Origin: Rhizobiales bacterium CCH10-E5
GTDB taxonomy: Bacteria; Pseudomonadota; Alphaproteobacteria; Rhizobiales; Beijerinckiaceae
DNA: 64,000 nt
Assembly: GCA_001556125.1 (NCBI GenBank)
Contig: LSIG01000124.1
Span: 62,001 to 126,000 of the forward strand
Direction of reading: 5' to 3'
This document shows, piece by piece, positions 17,429 to 27,220 of the stretch (positions within the stretch are counted from its first letter, which is position 1; each line of letters starts with the position of its first letter). Under the pieces are notes generated by a model. That model saw nothing but the letters and a program-made list of their open reading frames with translations, was not told the origin of the DNA and did no database searches. A program made the translations under genes and the position numbers.

Positions 17429-18679
17429 TTACTCCGCCCGCAGCAGAATGTGCTTCTTCTTGCCGAAGGAGAGCTTGATCGCGCCCTCGGCGAGGTCGGC
17501 CGGGCCGAGCGTGGCGCGCTCGTCGGTGACGAGCGTGTCGTTGACGCGCAGGCCGCCGGCCTTGACCTGACGCCTCGCCTCGCCGGTCGAGGGCACGAGC
17601 CCGGCCTTGACGAAGGCGGTCAGCACGCCGAGCCCCGGCTCCAGCTCCGCCCGCGCGATCGCGACGCTGGGCAGATCGGCCGCGGTCTCGCCCTGCTCGA
17701 AGGTCTTGCGCGCGGTCTCGGCGGCGGCTTCCGCCGCCTCGCGGCCATGGACGATGGCGGTGATCTCGGTCGCCAGGATCTTCTTGGCCTCGTTGATCTC
17801 CGAGCCGCCGAGCGCAGCGAGCTTTGCGATCTCGGCGAGCGGCAGGCGCGTGAACACCTTCAGGAAGCGGCCGACATCGGCGTCCTCGGTGTTGCGGAAA
17901 TACTGCCAGAAATCATAGGGGCTGAAGACGTCGGCATTCAGCCAGACCGCGCCATTGGCGGTCTTGCCCATCTTGGCGCCGGAGGCGGTCGTCAAGAGCG
18001 GCGTCGTCACGCAGTAGAGCTGCGGCCCGCCCATCCGGTGCGAGAGGTCGACGCCGTTGATGATGTTGCCCCACTGGTCGGAGCCGCCCATCTGCAGCCG
18101 GCAGCCATAGCGCCGGTTCAGCTCGACGAAGTCGTAGCCCTGCATGATCATGTAGTTGAATTCGAGGAAGGACAGCGACTGCTCGCGGTCGAGCCGGAGC
18201 TTCACCGAGTCGAAGGAGAGCATCCGGTTGACCGAGAAATGCCGGCCGACCTCGCGCAGAAACTCGACATAGTTCAGCTTCAGCAGCCAGTCGGCATTGT
18301 TGGCCATCAGCGCGTCCGTCGGGCCCTCGCCATAGCGCAGGATGCGGCCGAAGACCCGCTTGATGCTCTCGATATTGGTTGCGATCTCCTCGACGGTCAG
18401 CAGCTTGCGCTGGTCGTCGCGGAAGGAGGGGTCGCCCACCATCGAGGTGCCACCGCCCATGAGCGTGATCGGCCGATGCCCGGTCTCCTGGAACCAGTAC
18501 AGCATCGTCAGCGAGATCAGGTTGCCGATATGGATGCTCGTCGCGGTCGCGTCATAGCCGACATAGGCCGTCTGCACGCCCTGACGGCAGAGCGTATCGA
18601 GGCCCTCCGGATCGGAGACCTGATGGATCAGGCCGCGCTCGTCGAGCACGCGCAGGAAGTCGGACTTGTAGGTGGTCAT
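17429..18679 (-). CDS. tyrS: Tyrosine--tRNA ligase
   Basis: 416 residues. It charges tRNA-Tyr with tyrosine using ATP. The class I signature H-I-G-N is at residues 50-53, the tyrosine-binding [13 protein letters not shown] block is in the middle, and the K-M-G-K-T loop (the KMSKS equivalent) is near residue 235. The C-terminal S4 RNA-binding domain is recognisable by [18 protein letters not shown]. The start at 18679 matches the family; the frame extends upstream into a palindromic element and is not coding there. It converges with the AsmA-like gene with only 3 bp between stops. Confidence 0.97.
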   Translation of the reverse strand: MTTYKSDFLRVLDERGLIHQVSDPEGLDTLCRQGVQTAYVGYDATATSIHIGNLISLTMLYWFQETGHRPITLMGGGTSMVGDPSFRDDQRKLLTVEEIATNIESIKRVFGRILRYGEGPTDALMANNADWLLKLNYVEFLREVGRHFSVNRMLSFDSVKLRLDREQSLSFLEFNYMIMQGYDFVELNRRYGCRLQMGGSDQWGNIINGVDLSHRMGGPQLYCVTTPLLTTASGAKMGKTANGAVWLNADVFSPYDFWQYFRNTEDADVGRFLKVFTRLPLAEIAKLAALGGSEINEAKKILATEITAIVHGREAAEAAAETARKTFEQGETAADLPSVAIARAELEPGLGVLTAFVKAGLVPSTGEARRQVKAGGLRVNDTLVTDERATLGPADLAEGAIKLSFGKKKHILLRAE

Positions 18680-18713
18680 GGCTGGGTTCTCGTCGGGGCC
18701 GACGGCTCGTCCA

Positions 18714-18808
18714 CCGTCATGGTCGGGCTTGTCCCGACCATCCACGTCCTCTGGCGCCGGGCGCGGTGCCCAGGACGTGGATGCTCACCACAAGGGCGAG
18801 CATGACGG
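18714..18808. repeat. REP-like palindromic element, copy 2
   Basis: A 95-bp extended palindrome with outer arms CCGTCATG (18714-18721) and CATGACGG (18801-18808) and inner arms CATCCACGTCCT (about 18739-18750) and AGGACGTGGATG (about 18772-18783). It also contains GGTCGGGCTTGTCCCGACC, a small hairpin that recurs in shortened form at 22761. It fills most of the 138-bp gap between the hydrolase stop and the tyrS start. Confidence 0.7.
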
Positions 18809-18817
18809 GGAGGATCG

Positions 18818-19489
18818 TCAGACGCTTTCCTGCTCGCTCTTGATGATCTCGGGGCCGACCATGCGGTCGAGATAGGCGCCGACCTGGCTCATCAGCACGT
18901 CGACCTTGCCGTCGAAGAAGTGGTTGGCGCCCTCGACGACCGTGTGCTCGATCTGGATGCCCTTCTGGGTCTTCACCTTCTCGATCACGGCCATGACCTC
19001 CTTGACCGGCGCGACGCGGTCCTCGGAGCCGTGGACGAACAGGCCCGAGGAGGGGCAGGGCGCCAGGAAGGAGAAGTCGTAGCGGTTGGCCATCGCCGCG
19101 ATCGAGAGGAAGCCCTCGATCTCGGGGCGGCGCATCAGGAGCTGCATGCCGATCCAGGCGCCGAAGGACACGCCGGTGATCCAGCAGCTCTTGGCCTCGG
19201 GGTTCAGCGCCTGCATCCAGTCGAGCGCGGCGGCGGCATCCGAGAGCTCGCCCGCGCCATGGTCGAAATGGCCCTGGCTGCGGCCGACGCCGCGGAAATT
19301 GAAGCGCAGCGCCGAGAAGCCGCGGTTCACGAAGGTGTAGAACAGGTTGTAGACGATCTGGTTGTTCATCGTCCCGCCGAATTGCGGGTGCGGATGCAGG
19401 ATGATGGCGAGCGGCGCCCCCCGCTTCTTGGCGGGCTGGTAGCGTCCCTCGATCCGTCCGGCCGGGCCGTTGAAAATCACCTCTGGCAT
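18818..19489 (-). CDS. Alpha/beta hydrolase (dienelactone hydrolase-like serine hydrolase)
   Basis: 223 residues with an alpha/beta-hydrolase core. Seen: I-I-L-H-P-H-P-Q-F-G-G (oxyanion region near residue 30), F-N-F-R-G-V-G-R-S-Q-G near 62, the nucleophile elbow G-V-S-F-G-A-W near 105 with the catalytic Ser, an acid in H-G-S-E-D-R-V and the histidine in G-A-N-H-F-F-D. This branch is common in alphaproteobacteria and lacks a known substrate. The start at 19489 matches the family; it is divergent from the SUF operon across a 287-bp gap that carries an iron-responsive palindrome. Confidence 0.87.
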   Translation of the reverse strand: MPEVIFNGPAGRIEGRYQPAKKRGAPLAIILHPHPQFGGTMNNQIVYNLFYTFVNRGFSALRFNFRGVGRSQGHFDHGAGELSDAAAALDWMQALNPEAKSCWITGVSFGAWIGMQLLMRRPEIEGFLSIAAMANRYDFSFLAPCPSSGLFVHGSEDRVAPVKEVMAVIEKVKTQKGIQIEHTVVEGANHFFDGKVDVLMSQVGAYLDRMVGPEIIKSEQESV

Positions 19490-19608
19490 CGTCTCGTCGC
19501 CTTTGTGTTGGGCCCGGGCCTTCAAGGCGGGCCCTGCGGCGGCAGGAAGCCGCCGGAATGGCCCGGTCGCCCTTGACGGCCCCGCCGCTCGCGCCCTACA
19601 TCAGGCGC

Positions 19609-19623
19609 TTAGAATGGTTCTAA
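19609..19623. promoter_or_regulatory. Iron-control-element (ICE-like) palindrome, candidate Irr site upstream of the SUF operon
   Basis: TTAGAA-TGG-TTCTAA is a perfect 6-bp inverted repeat with a 3-bp spacer, 154 bp upstream of the first cysteine desulfurase gene. It matches the rhizobial ICE motif (TTTAGAA-N3-TTCTAAA) bound by the heme-responsive regulator Irr. The position in the divergent gap and the Fe-S assembly function downstream make iron or heme control of the operon likely. The palindrome is seen; the regulator is inferred, since no irr gene is in the window. Confidence 0.7.
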
Positions 19624-19776
19624 CGGCCGTGAACAAGTCGGGAACATCGGCGCGATCCTCTGAACCGAGGCAGCGCCGCTCCCGGCGATGGCCGGTTCGG
19701 ACGGGCGGCTATAGCACGGCGCAGGGGTGCGAATTCAAGCCTTTCGTGCCGGCGGCCCGGTGAAGCAGGAGCATCC

Positions 19777-20988
19777 GTGACCTTGTCCGTCGCGACGCGC
19801 GCCTATCTCGACCACAATGCCACGACCCCGGTCCGCCCCGAGGTCGTGCAGGCGATGCTGCGCGCGCTCGAACTCACGGGCAACCCGTCCTCCGTTCATG
19901 CCGAGGGCAGGGCAGCGCGCAGCGCGATCGAGACTGCGCGCGAAGCGGTTGCGAGGCTGACCGGGGCGAAGGCCGCGAATGTCGTCTTCACCGGCGGCGG
20001 CACCGAGGCGAACGCGACCGTCCTCTCGCCCGGCCTGATGGATTGCGACGGCGGCCGCGATTGCGTCCGCACACCCGCCTCGCTGCTGCTTCACAGCGCC
20101 ACCGAACATCCATGCGTGCGCGACGGCCACCGCTTTCCGGCGGAGGCGACGGAGACGCTTCCCGTCGATGCCGAGGGGATCGTCGATACGGTTTGGCTTG
20201 CGGCGCGGCTGGAGCGCTTCGCTGCCGAGCATCCGGGCGCGCGGGCGCTGGTCTCCGTGCACCTCGCCAACAACGAGACCGGCGTGATCCAGCCGGTCGC
20301 CGAGATCGCGACGATCGCGAAGCGCTTCGGCGCGCTGCTTCACAGCGACGCCGTCCAGGCTGCCGGCAAGATCGCGATCGACATCGAGGCGCTCGTCGTC
20401 GATGTGCTGACGCTGTCGGCCCACAAGCTCGGCGGGCCGAAGGGCGTCGGCGCCATCGTCTTCCGAACCGGAGCGCTCGAACTCGCCGACAAGCCGCTGC
20501 GCGGCGGCGGGCAGGAGCGCGGCTGGCGGGCCGGCACCGAGAACGTGCCGGGCATCGTCGGCTTCGGCATCGCCGCCGGCCTCGCGACCCAGGCCCTCGC
20601 TCGGGAGGGCGTGCGCCTCGCCGCCTTGCGCGACAGGCTGGAGGCCGGATTGCTGGCGCTGGCGCCCCAGAGCGTGGTCTTCGGCCGTGTCGCGCCGCGC
20701 CTGCCCAACACGTCCGCTTTCGCGACGCCGGGGCTGAGCGCCGAGACGACGCTGATCAAGCTCGACCTCGCGGGCGTCGCCCTGTCCTCCGGCTCGGCCT
20801 GCTCGTCGGGCAAGGTGAAGCGCTCGCATGTGCTGACCGCCATGGGGATAGACCCCGTCATGAGCGCAGGGGCCTTGCGGGCGTCGCTGGGATGGACCAC
20901 CTGCGAGCAGGAGATCGACCTATTTCTCGCGGCCTATGCGAAAGCGCTGGCCACGATCCCGGATCGGAGCGCGCGGGCAGCCGCCTGA
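19777..20988 (+). CDS. Cysteine desulfurase, class I (IscS/NifS-like)
   Basis: 403 residues. It removes sulfur from cysteine as a persulfide for Fe-S assembly. The N-terminal Y-L-D-H-N-A-T-T motif, the PLP lysine K217 in S-A-H-K-L-G-G and the active Cys342 in S-S-G-S-A-C-S-S-G are present; the S-S-G-S-A-C-x-S-G form and mobile loop mark class I, unlike the class II sufS in the same operon. The GTG start at 19777 has AGGAG 6 nt upstream. It is the first gene of the SUF operon, 60 bp before sufB, behind the ICE-like palindrome. A symbol iscS or nifS would be equally defensible. Confidence 0.94.
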   Translation: MTLSVATRAYLDHNATTPVRPEVVQAMLRALELTGNPSSVHAEGRAARSAIETAREAVARLTGAKAANVVFTGGGTEANATVLSPGLMDCDGGRDCVRTPASLLLHSATEHPCVRDGHRFPAEATETLPVDAEGIVDTVWLAARLERFAAEHPGARALVSVHLANNETGVIQPVAEIATIAKRFGALLHSDAVQAAGKIAIDIEALVVDVLTLSAHKLGGPKGVGAIVFRTGALELADKPLRGGGQERGWRAGTENVPGIVGFGIAAGLATQALAREGVRLAALRDRLEAGLLALAPQSVVFGRVAPRLPNTSAFATPGLSAETTLIKLDLAGVALSSGSACSSGKVKRSHVLTAMGIDPVMSAGALRASLGWTTCEQEIDLFLAAYAKALATIPDRSARAAA

Positions 20989-21048
20989 CGCGTTCCGCAA
21001 CACCAAGACCAGACCGGCGGGCCTTGAACCCGCGACAGGAGAGCAGAC

Positions 21049-22520
<1,472 letters not shown>

Positions 22521-22521
<1 letters not shown>

Positions 22522-22742
22522 TGAACGAGAACGTGGAAAACCTCGTGCTCGAACATTTACGGGCGATCCGCGCAGACATGGCCCGGCTCGCCGACAGCAT
22601 GCGCACCATGCAGACAGAGATGTCGGCGATGCGCCAGCATCTCGCTGGTGTCGTGACCCTGCAGGAGCATGACCACGGCGACATTGCCGCGCTGAAATCC
22701 CGGGTGGATCGGATCGAAAAGCGCCTCGACCTGGTCGAATGA
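22521..22742 (+). CDS. Small coiled-coil protein encoded between sufB and sufC
   Basis: 73 residues, soluble and highly charged, with no cysteine. Nearly the whole chain shows heptad spacing of Leu, Met, Ile and Val (L-V-L-E-H-L-R-A-I-R at the start, R-V-D-R-I-E-K-R-L-D-L-V at the end), so it should form a coiled coil. Its ATG overlaps the sufB stop (TGATG), which indicates translational coupling. I do not recognise a functional family; similar short helical proteins are common in Rhizobiales but have no assigned role. It is followed by a palindromic remnant and sufC. It could be a SUF partner or a passenger; the coupling favours a real gene. Confidence 0.75.
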
Positions 22743-22760
22743 AGCACATCGACCGACCCG

Positions 22761-22841
22761 CCACGGTCGGGCTTGTGCCAACCGTTTCGCCCCTCTTCAA
22801 CGTTCAAGTCGCGGATACTCGGAACAGGACCGAGCATGACG
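22761..22841. repeat. Degenerate REP-like element inside the SUF operon, copy 3
   Basis: The stretch starts with CACGGTCGGGCTTGTG and ends with CGAGCATGACG. Both ends match the element at 18714-18808 (GGTCGGGCTTGTCCC and CGAGCATGACGG), but the middle has diverged and the outer arms no longer pair well. It fills the 124-bp gap between the small coiled-coil gene and sufC, the widest gap of an operon whose other spacings are mostly below 61 bp. It may affect mRNA stability or simply be a decayed insertion. Confidence 0.5.
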
Positions 22842-22866
22842 CGACGGAAATCCGGACCTGAAAACC

Positions 22867-23619
22867 ATGCTCGAAATTCGTAACCTCGTCGTCAAGATCG
22901 CCGACGAAGACAAGCAGATCCTCAACGGCCTCAACCTCACCGTGAACGACGGCGAGGTCGCGGCCATCATGGGCCCCAACGGCTCCGGCAAGTCGACGCT
23001 GAGCTATGTCATTGCCGGCAAGGAGGACTATGAGGTCCTCGACGGCGAGATCCTGCTCAACGGCGAGAACGTGCTGGAGATGGAGGCCGATGCGCGCGCT
23101 GCCGCCGGCATCTTCCTCGCCTTCCAGTACCCGCTGGAGATCCCCGGCGTCGCCACCATGACCTTCCTGAAGGCGGCGATGAACGCCCAGCGCAAGGCGC
23201 GCGGCGAGGCCGAACTGCTGACGCCGGACTTCATCAAGGCCGTCAACGGTGCCGCCGACAAGCTCGGCATCGCCAAGGACATGCTGCGCCGGCCGCTCAA
23301 TGTCGGCTTCTCCGGCGGCGAGAAGAAGCGCATGGAAATCCTGCAGATGGCGCTGCTCTCGCCCTCCATGTGCATCCTCGACGAGACCGATTCCGGCCTC
23401 GACATCGACGCGCTGCGCATCGTCGCCGAGGGCGTCAACGCGCTGCGCGACAAGAGCCGCGGCTTCCTGGTCATCACGCACTACCAGCGCCTGCTCGACC
23501 ATATCGTCCCCGACACGGTCCACGTCATGTCGAAGGGCCGCATCGTGAAGACCGGCGGCAAGGAGCTGGCCCTCGAACTCGAGAAGTCCGGCTACGCGGC
23601 CTATGTGGAGGCGGCCTGA
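22867..23619 (+). CDS. sufC: Fe-S cluster assembly ATPase SufC
   Basis: 250 residues of the ABC ATPase fold. Walker A reads [10 protein letters not shown] near residues 35-44, the ABC signature region G-F-S-G-G-E-K-K-R near 150 and Walker [12 protein letters not shown] near 168. SufC dimerises on SufB and SufD and uses ATP to open the scaffold. It has no membrane segment. The ribosome-binding site is weak (GGACC), and the gene lies behind a palindromic remnant. The TGA overlaps the sufD ATG by one base, so the two are coupled. Confidence 0.98.
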   Translation: MLEIRNLVVKIADEDKQILNGLNLTVNDGEVAAIMGPNGSGKSTLSYVIAGKEDYEVLDGEILLNGENVLEMEADARAAAGIFLAFQYPLEIPGVATMTFLKAAMNAQRKARGEAELLTPDFIKAVNGAADKLGIAKDMLRRPLNVGFSGGEKKRMEILQMALLSPSMCILDETDSGLDIDALRIVAEGVNALRDKSRGFLVITHYQRLLDHIVPDTVHVMSKGRIVKTGGKELALELEKSGYAAYVEAA

Positions 23620-24968
23620 TGTCCGTCGTCACCCCGCTGAAGACGGCGGCCGAGCAGGCGCTGAGCGCCCAGTTCGCCGCCGCCAAGGCCGAGCTGCCCG
23701 GCGCCCTGCCGGTCCGCAAGCTGCGCGAGGATGCCTTCGCCGGCTTCGAGGTCCGCGGCCTGCCGCATCGCCGGCTGGAAACCTGGCGCTACACCGATCT
23801 GCGCGGCCTGCTGCGTGAGGCCCGTCCGCTGGCCGAGACGGCGACGGTCAGCGCCGCGGTGCGCGCCCGCGTCGCGGCGCTGCCCGCCGGCGGCGTCCGG
23901 CTCGTCCTGGTCGACGGCGTCTTCGTGCCGGAACTCTCCACGCTGGAGGGGCTGCCGGACGGTCTTGCGGTCCACAGCCTCGCCGATGCGCTGGTGTCGG
24001 GCCGCGAAGACCTCGCCCGCATCCTCTCCGGTCCGGGCGTCGCCAGCACCGATGCGGGGCTGATGCTCAACACCGCGCTGATGCGCGACGGCGTCTTCGT
24101 CGAGATCGCCGCCGGCACGGAGCTGGCGCAGCCGCTCACCATCCTCTCGCTCGCCTCGGGCGAGGAGGAGCGCGCGATCTTCCACCGCTCGGTCGTGCTG
24201 GCCGGTGCCGGTGCGAAGGCGACGATCGTCGAGATCAGTGAAAGCGTCGGCAGCGCCGCCTCCCAGATCAACGGCGCCATCGTCTTCGAGACCGGCGACG
24301 AGAGCGATGTGCAGCATGTGCGCGTGATCACGCGCCACCGGCCGGAGACCGTGCAGGTCCAGAGCCTGCTCGCGACCGTCGGCGGCCAGGCGAAGTTCGA
24401 ATCCTTCGCGCTGGTCTGCAATGCCGGCACGCTGCGCCAGCAGCATTTCGTCCGCTATGCCGGCGAGCATACCGAGATCGGCCTGCGCGGCGTCAGCCTG
24501 CTCGGCGGCAGCGAGCATTCCGACGTCACGCTGGTGATGGATCACGAGGTGCCGCACGGCACCAGCCGCGAGCTGTTCAAGTCGATCATCGGCGGCGAGG
24601 GCACCGGCGTCTTCCAGGGCAAGGTCATCGTGCGCCAGCATGCCCAGAAGACCGATGGCGGCATGAAGAGCAACGCGCTGCTGCTGAACGACGGCGCGAC
24701 CATGTTCAACAAGCCCGAGCTCGAGATCTTCGCCGACGACGTCGTCTGCGGCCACGGCGCCACCGTCGCCCAGATCGACGGCGAGCAACTCTTCTACCTG
24801 ATGGCGCGCGGCCTGCCGCGGCCGCAGGCCGAGGCGCTGGTGCTGCAGGCCTTCGCCGGCGAGGCGGTCGAGTTCGTGCAGGACGAGGCCCTGCGCGAGA
24901 TGGTCATGGGCGAGATCGAGGCCTGGCTCGCCGCCCGCGAAGCCTCCTCCGTGGTGAGTGCAGTCTGA
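23619..24968 (+). CDS. sufD: Fe-S cluster assembly protein SufD
   Basis: 449 residues. SufD pairs with SufB and two SufC to form the scaffold complex; it shares the SufB beta-helix fold. The family's R-R-L-E-T-W-R-Y-T-D-L-R motif lies near residue 55, and the C-terminal F-N-K-P-E-L-E-I-F-A-D-D-V-x-C-G-H-G-A-T-V block near residues 365-385, with the conserved Cys and His implicated in cluster formation. The ATG overlaps the sufC stop (TGATG), and the sufD stop in turn overlaps the start of the tautomerase-like gene in the same way. Confidence 0.97.
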   Translation: MSVVTPLKTAAEQALSAQFAAAKAELPGALPVRKLREDAFAGFEVRGLPHRRLETWRYTDLRGLLREARPLAETATVSAAVRARVAALPAGGVRLVLVDGVFVPELSTLEGLPDGLAVHSLADALVSGREDLARILSGPGVASTDAGLMLNTALMRDGVFVEIAAGTELAQPLTILSLASGEEERAIFHRSVVLAGAGAKATIVEISESVGSAASQINGAIVFETGDESDVQHVRVITRHRPETVQVQSLLATVGGQAKFESFALVCNAGTLRQQHFVRYAGEHTEIGLRGVSLLGGSEHSDVTLVMDHEVPHGTSRELFKSIIGGEGTGVFQGKVIVRQHAQKTDGGMKSNALLLNDGATMFNKPELEIFADDVVCGHGATVAQIDGEQLFYLMARGLPRPQAEALVLQAFAGEAVEFVQDEALREMVMGEIEAWLAAREASSVVSAV

Positions 24969-25177
24969 TGCCCTACGTCAATCTGCAGATCACCAAGGGC
25001 GCGACGCGGGCCCAGAAGGCCGAGATCGTCAAGGCCTTCACCGACACGCTGGTCCGCGTGTTGGGAAAGAACCCGCAGAACACCCATATCGTGATCCAGG
25101 AGATCGAGCGCGAGGATTGGGGCCATGGCGGCGAGCTGGTCGCCGACAAGGCACCCGCTTCGCCGGGAAAGGCTTGA
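24968..25177 (+). CDS. 4-oxalocrotonate tautomerase family protein embedded in the SUF operon
   Basis: 69 residues with the 4-OT fold pattern. Pro follows the initiator Met, so the catalytic N-terminal proline (Pro1 after Met removal) is present, and the C-terminal W-G-x-G-G-E-L motif matches F-G-I-G-G-E-L of 4-OT. Aligned by eye to P. putida 4-OT, the two substrate-binding arginines are missing: position 11 is Ala (an Arg is at 13) and position 39 is His. The classical dicarboxylate reaction is therefore doubtful. Start and stop are tightly packed: TGATG overlap with sufD and 4 bp before sufS. The role in Fe-S assembly, if any, is unknown. Confidence 0.88.
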   Translation: MPYVNLQITKGATRAQKAEIVKAFTDTLVRVLGKNPQNTHIVIQEIEREDWGHGGELVADKAPASPGKA

Positions 25178-25181
25178 GGAC

Positions 25182-26420
25182 ATGAACGCGCCGGTGAAGC
25201 CCTACGACATCGAGGCGATCCGCCGGGATTTCCCGATCCTGTCGCGCGAGGTCTACGGCAAACCGCTCGTCTATCTCGACAACGCGGCCTCCGCCCAGAA
25301 GCCGGAGGTGGTGATCGAGGCGATGTCGCGGCTGATGCGCGAGGACTACGCCAACGTCCATCGCGGGCTGCACTATCTCGCCAACGCCTCGACCGAAGCC
25401 TATGAGGCGGCTCGCGAAAGCGCGCGCCGCTTCCTCAACGCCGCCCATCTCGAGGAGATCGTGTTCACGCGCTCGTCGACCGGCGCGCTCAACACCATCG
25501 CCTCCTCGCTCGGGCGCCATCTCCAGCTCGGCGAGGGCGACGAGATCATCCTCTCGATCCTGGAGCACCACTCCAACATCGTGCCCTGGCACTACTGGCG
25601 CGAGCGCCATGGCGCCGTGATCAAATGGGCGCCGGTCGACGAGGACGGCAACTTCCTCATCGAAGAGTTCGAGAAGCTGATTTCAGCTCGGACGAAGGTC
25701 GTCTCGCTGACTCATCTCTCGAATGCGATCGGCACCATCCTGCCGATCCCCGAGATCGCCGCGATCTGCCGCGCGCACGGCATCCCGCTGGTCGTCGACG
25801 GCAGCCAGGGCGCCGTGCACCTGCCGGTCGATGTCCAGGCGCTGGGCTGCGACTTCTACTGCTTCACCGGCCACAAGACCTATGGGCCGACCGGCTCCGG
25901 CATCCTCTGGGGCAAGCGCGAATGGCTCGAGAAGCTGCCGCCCTATGAAGGCGGCGGCGAAATGATCGTCACCGTTACCGAAGACACGGTGACCTATAAC
26001 GACCCGCCGCATCGCTTCGAGGCCGGCACGCCGGCCATCATCGAGGCGGTCGGTCTGGGCGCGGCGCTGGACTACATGATGGCGCTCGGCCGAGAGAACA
26101 TTGCGGCACATGAAGCGCGGCTCGGCGCCTACGCCATGCAGCGGCTCGGCGAGATGAACTCGATCCGCATCTTCGGCAAGGCGAAGAACAAGGGCGCCAT
26201 CGTCGCCTTCGAGATGAAGGGCGCCCATGCCCATGACGTCGCCACCGTCATCGACCGGGCGGGGGTGGCGGTGCGCGCCGGCACCCATTGCACCATGCCG
26301 CTGATGGCCCGATATGGAGTGACGTCGACCTGCCGGGCGTCCTTCGGCCTTTACAACACGCTGGACGAGGTCGACAGGCTCGTCGAAGCCCTGCAAAAGG
26401 CCGAAAGCCTGTTTGCCTGA
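25182..26420 (+). CDS. sufS: Cysteine desulfurase SufS, class II
   Basis: 412 residues. It supplies persulfide sulfur to the SufBCD scaffold. The N-terminal F-P-I-L and Y-L-D-N-A-A-S-A-Q-K-P block, the PLP lysine K232 in T-G-H-K-T-Y-G-P-T-G, and the active cysteine in R-A-G-T-H-C-T-M-P are present; the rigid R-A-G-x-H-C form marks class II. The ATG at 25182 has TTGAGGA upstream. The usual partner SufE is not in this operon, so sulfur transfer may use SufE elsewhere. It is the second cysteine desulfurase of the operon. Confidence 0.97.
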   Translation: MNAPVKPYDIEAIRRDFPILSREVYGKPLVYLDNAASAQKPEVVIEAMSRLMREDYANVHRGLHYLANASTEAYEAARESARRFLNAAHLEEIVFTRSSTGALNTIASSLGRHLQLGEGDEIILSILEHHSNIVPWHYWRERHGAVIKWAPVDEDGNFLIEEFEKLISARTKVVSLTHLSNAIGTILPIPEIAAICRAHGIPLVVDGSQGAVHLPVDVQALGCDFYCFTGHKTYGPTGSGILWGKREWLEKLPPYEGGGEMIVTVTEDTVTYNDPPHRFEAGTPAIIEAVGLGAALDYMMALGRENIAAHEARLGAYAMQRLGEMNSIRIFGKAKNKGAIVAFEMKGAHAHDVATVIDRAGVAVRAGTHCTMPLMARYGVTSTCRASFGLYNTLDEVDRLVEALQKAESLFA

Positions 26421-26434
26421 GTAGGATTGCGATC

Positions 26435-26818
26435 ATGACCGACACCGTCGCAGACGACATCAAGCCGAACGCCCCGACCATGGGCGCCGGCACGGCTCTG
26501 CCGCCGGAGGAGATCGACCGTCTGACGGACGACATCATCGCCGCGCTGAAGACGGTCTACGATCCCGAGATCCCCTCCGATATCTACGAACTCGGGCTGA
26601 TCTACCGCGTCGATATCTCCGACGACCGCCATGTCGCCATCGACATGACGCTGACCGCGCCGGGCTGCCCCGTCGCCGGCGAGATGCCAGGCTGGGTCGA
26701 GAACGCCGTCTCGACGGTGAACGGCGTCTCCGGCGTCAGCGTCAACATGACCTTCGACCCGCCCTGGGACCAGTCGCGCATGTCCGACGAGGCGAGGGTC
26801 GCGCTCGACATGTGGTGA
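26435..26818 (+). CDS. sufT: SufT-like MIP18/DUF59 iron-sulfur assembly protein
   Basis: 127 residues. After a short variable N-terminus, the DUF59 core is clear: V-Y-D-P-E-I-P-S-D-I-Y-E-L-G-L-I-Y near residue 45, then L-T-A-P-G-C-P-V-A-G with the conserved Cys near residue 74, and F-D-P-P-W-D-Q-S-R-M near the end. SufT proteins help mature Fe-S enzymes under high demand. The ATG at 26435 lies 14 bp after sufS, consistent with the same transcript. It is the last clear SUF gene of the block; sufA follows only at 30.4 kb. Confidence 0.92.
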   Translation: MTDTVADDIKPNAPTMGAGTALPPEEIDRLTDDIIAALKTVYDPEIPSDIYELGLIYRVDISDDRHVAIDMTLTAPGCPVAGEMPGWVENAVSTVNGVSGVSVNMTFDPPWDQSRMSDEARVALDMW

Positions 26819-26857
26819 GGCTGGACGGTCCCTGAGCGGGCCGCCATAGTCGCGACC

Positions 26858-27196
26858 ATGCGCTTCACGAAATGGGACTATGTCGCATTTCCCCTGCTCG
26901 CGGCTCTCGCGATCGGCGTTTTCTATGGTGCTTTGCGGCTGGTCGGTTTCTTTGGCCTCGGCATCATTGGCCTCGTCATCGGCTTCATCTCGGTGCGGAT
27001 GGATCTCGAGCGTGACGCGGCGAGTTCCGATCCGCGCGTGCTCGAAGAGCAATTCAAGGCACGCGACCGCCTGTCGCGCGCGGAGCGGGCTGATTTCCAG
27101 GCCGGTCAGACGGCAAGGCTGAAGCCACTCTTCGTCGCGCAGGTCGTTGCGGCCGGGCTCGTCATCTTTGGCTTTGGCTTCCACTTCCTGCTCTGA
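26858..27196 (+). CDS. Small integral membrane protein of unknown function
   Basis: 112 residues with three likely transmembrane segments: about residues 9-27, 28-46 (rich in Gly, Phe and Ile) and 93-111. Between them is a charged soluble segment (about 50-90) with D-P-R-V-L-E-E-Q-F-K-A-R-D. The last helix runs to the C-terminus. It is 39 bp after sufT and could be co-transcribed, but nothing in it suggests a link to Fe-S assembly. I do not recognise the family. Confidence 0.7.
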   Translation: MRFTKWDYVAFPLLAALAIGVFYGALRLVGFFGLGIIGLVIGFISVRMDLERDAASSDPRVLEEQFKARDRLSRAERADFQAGQTARLKPLFVAQVVAAGLVIFGFGFHFLL

Positions 27197-27220
27197 TCGA
27201 GCGACATCGGGCCGGTCGGG

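Noticed and set aside
24968-25177. Catabolic 4-oxalocrotonate tautomerase of an aromatic meta-cleavage pathway
   Set aside because: Both substrate-binding arginines are missing and no ring-cleavage genes are nearby; the operon context is Fe-S assembly.
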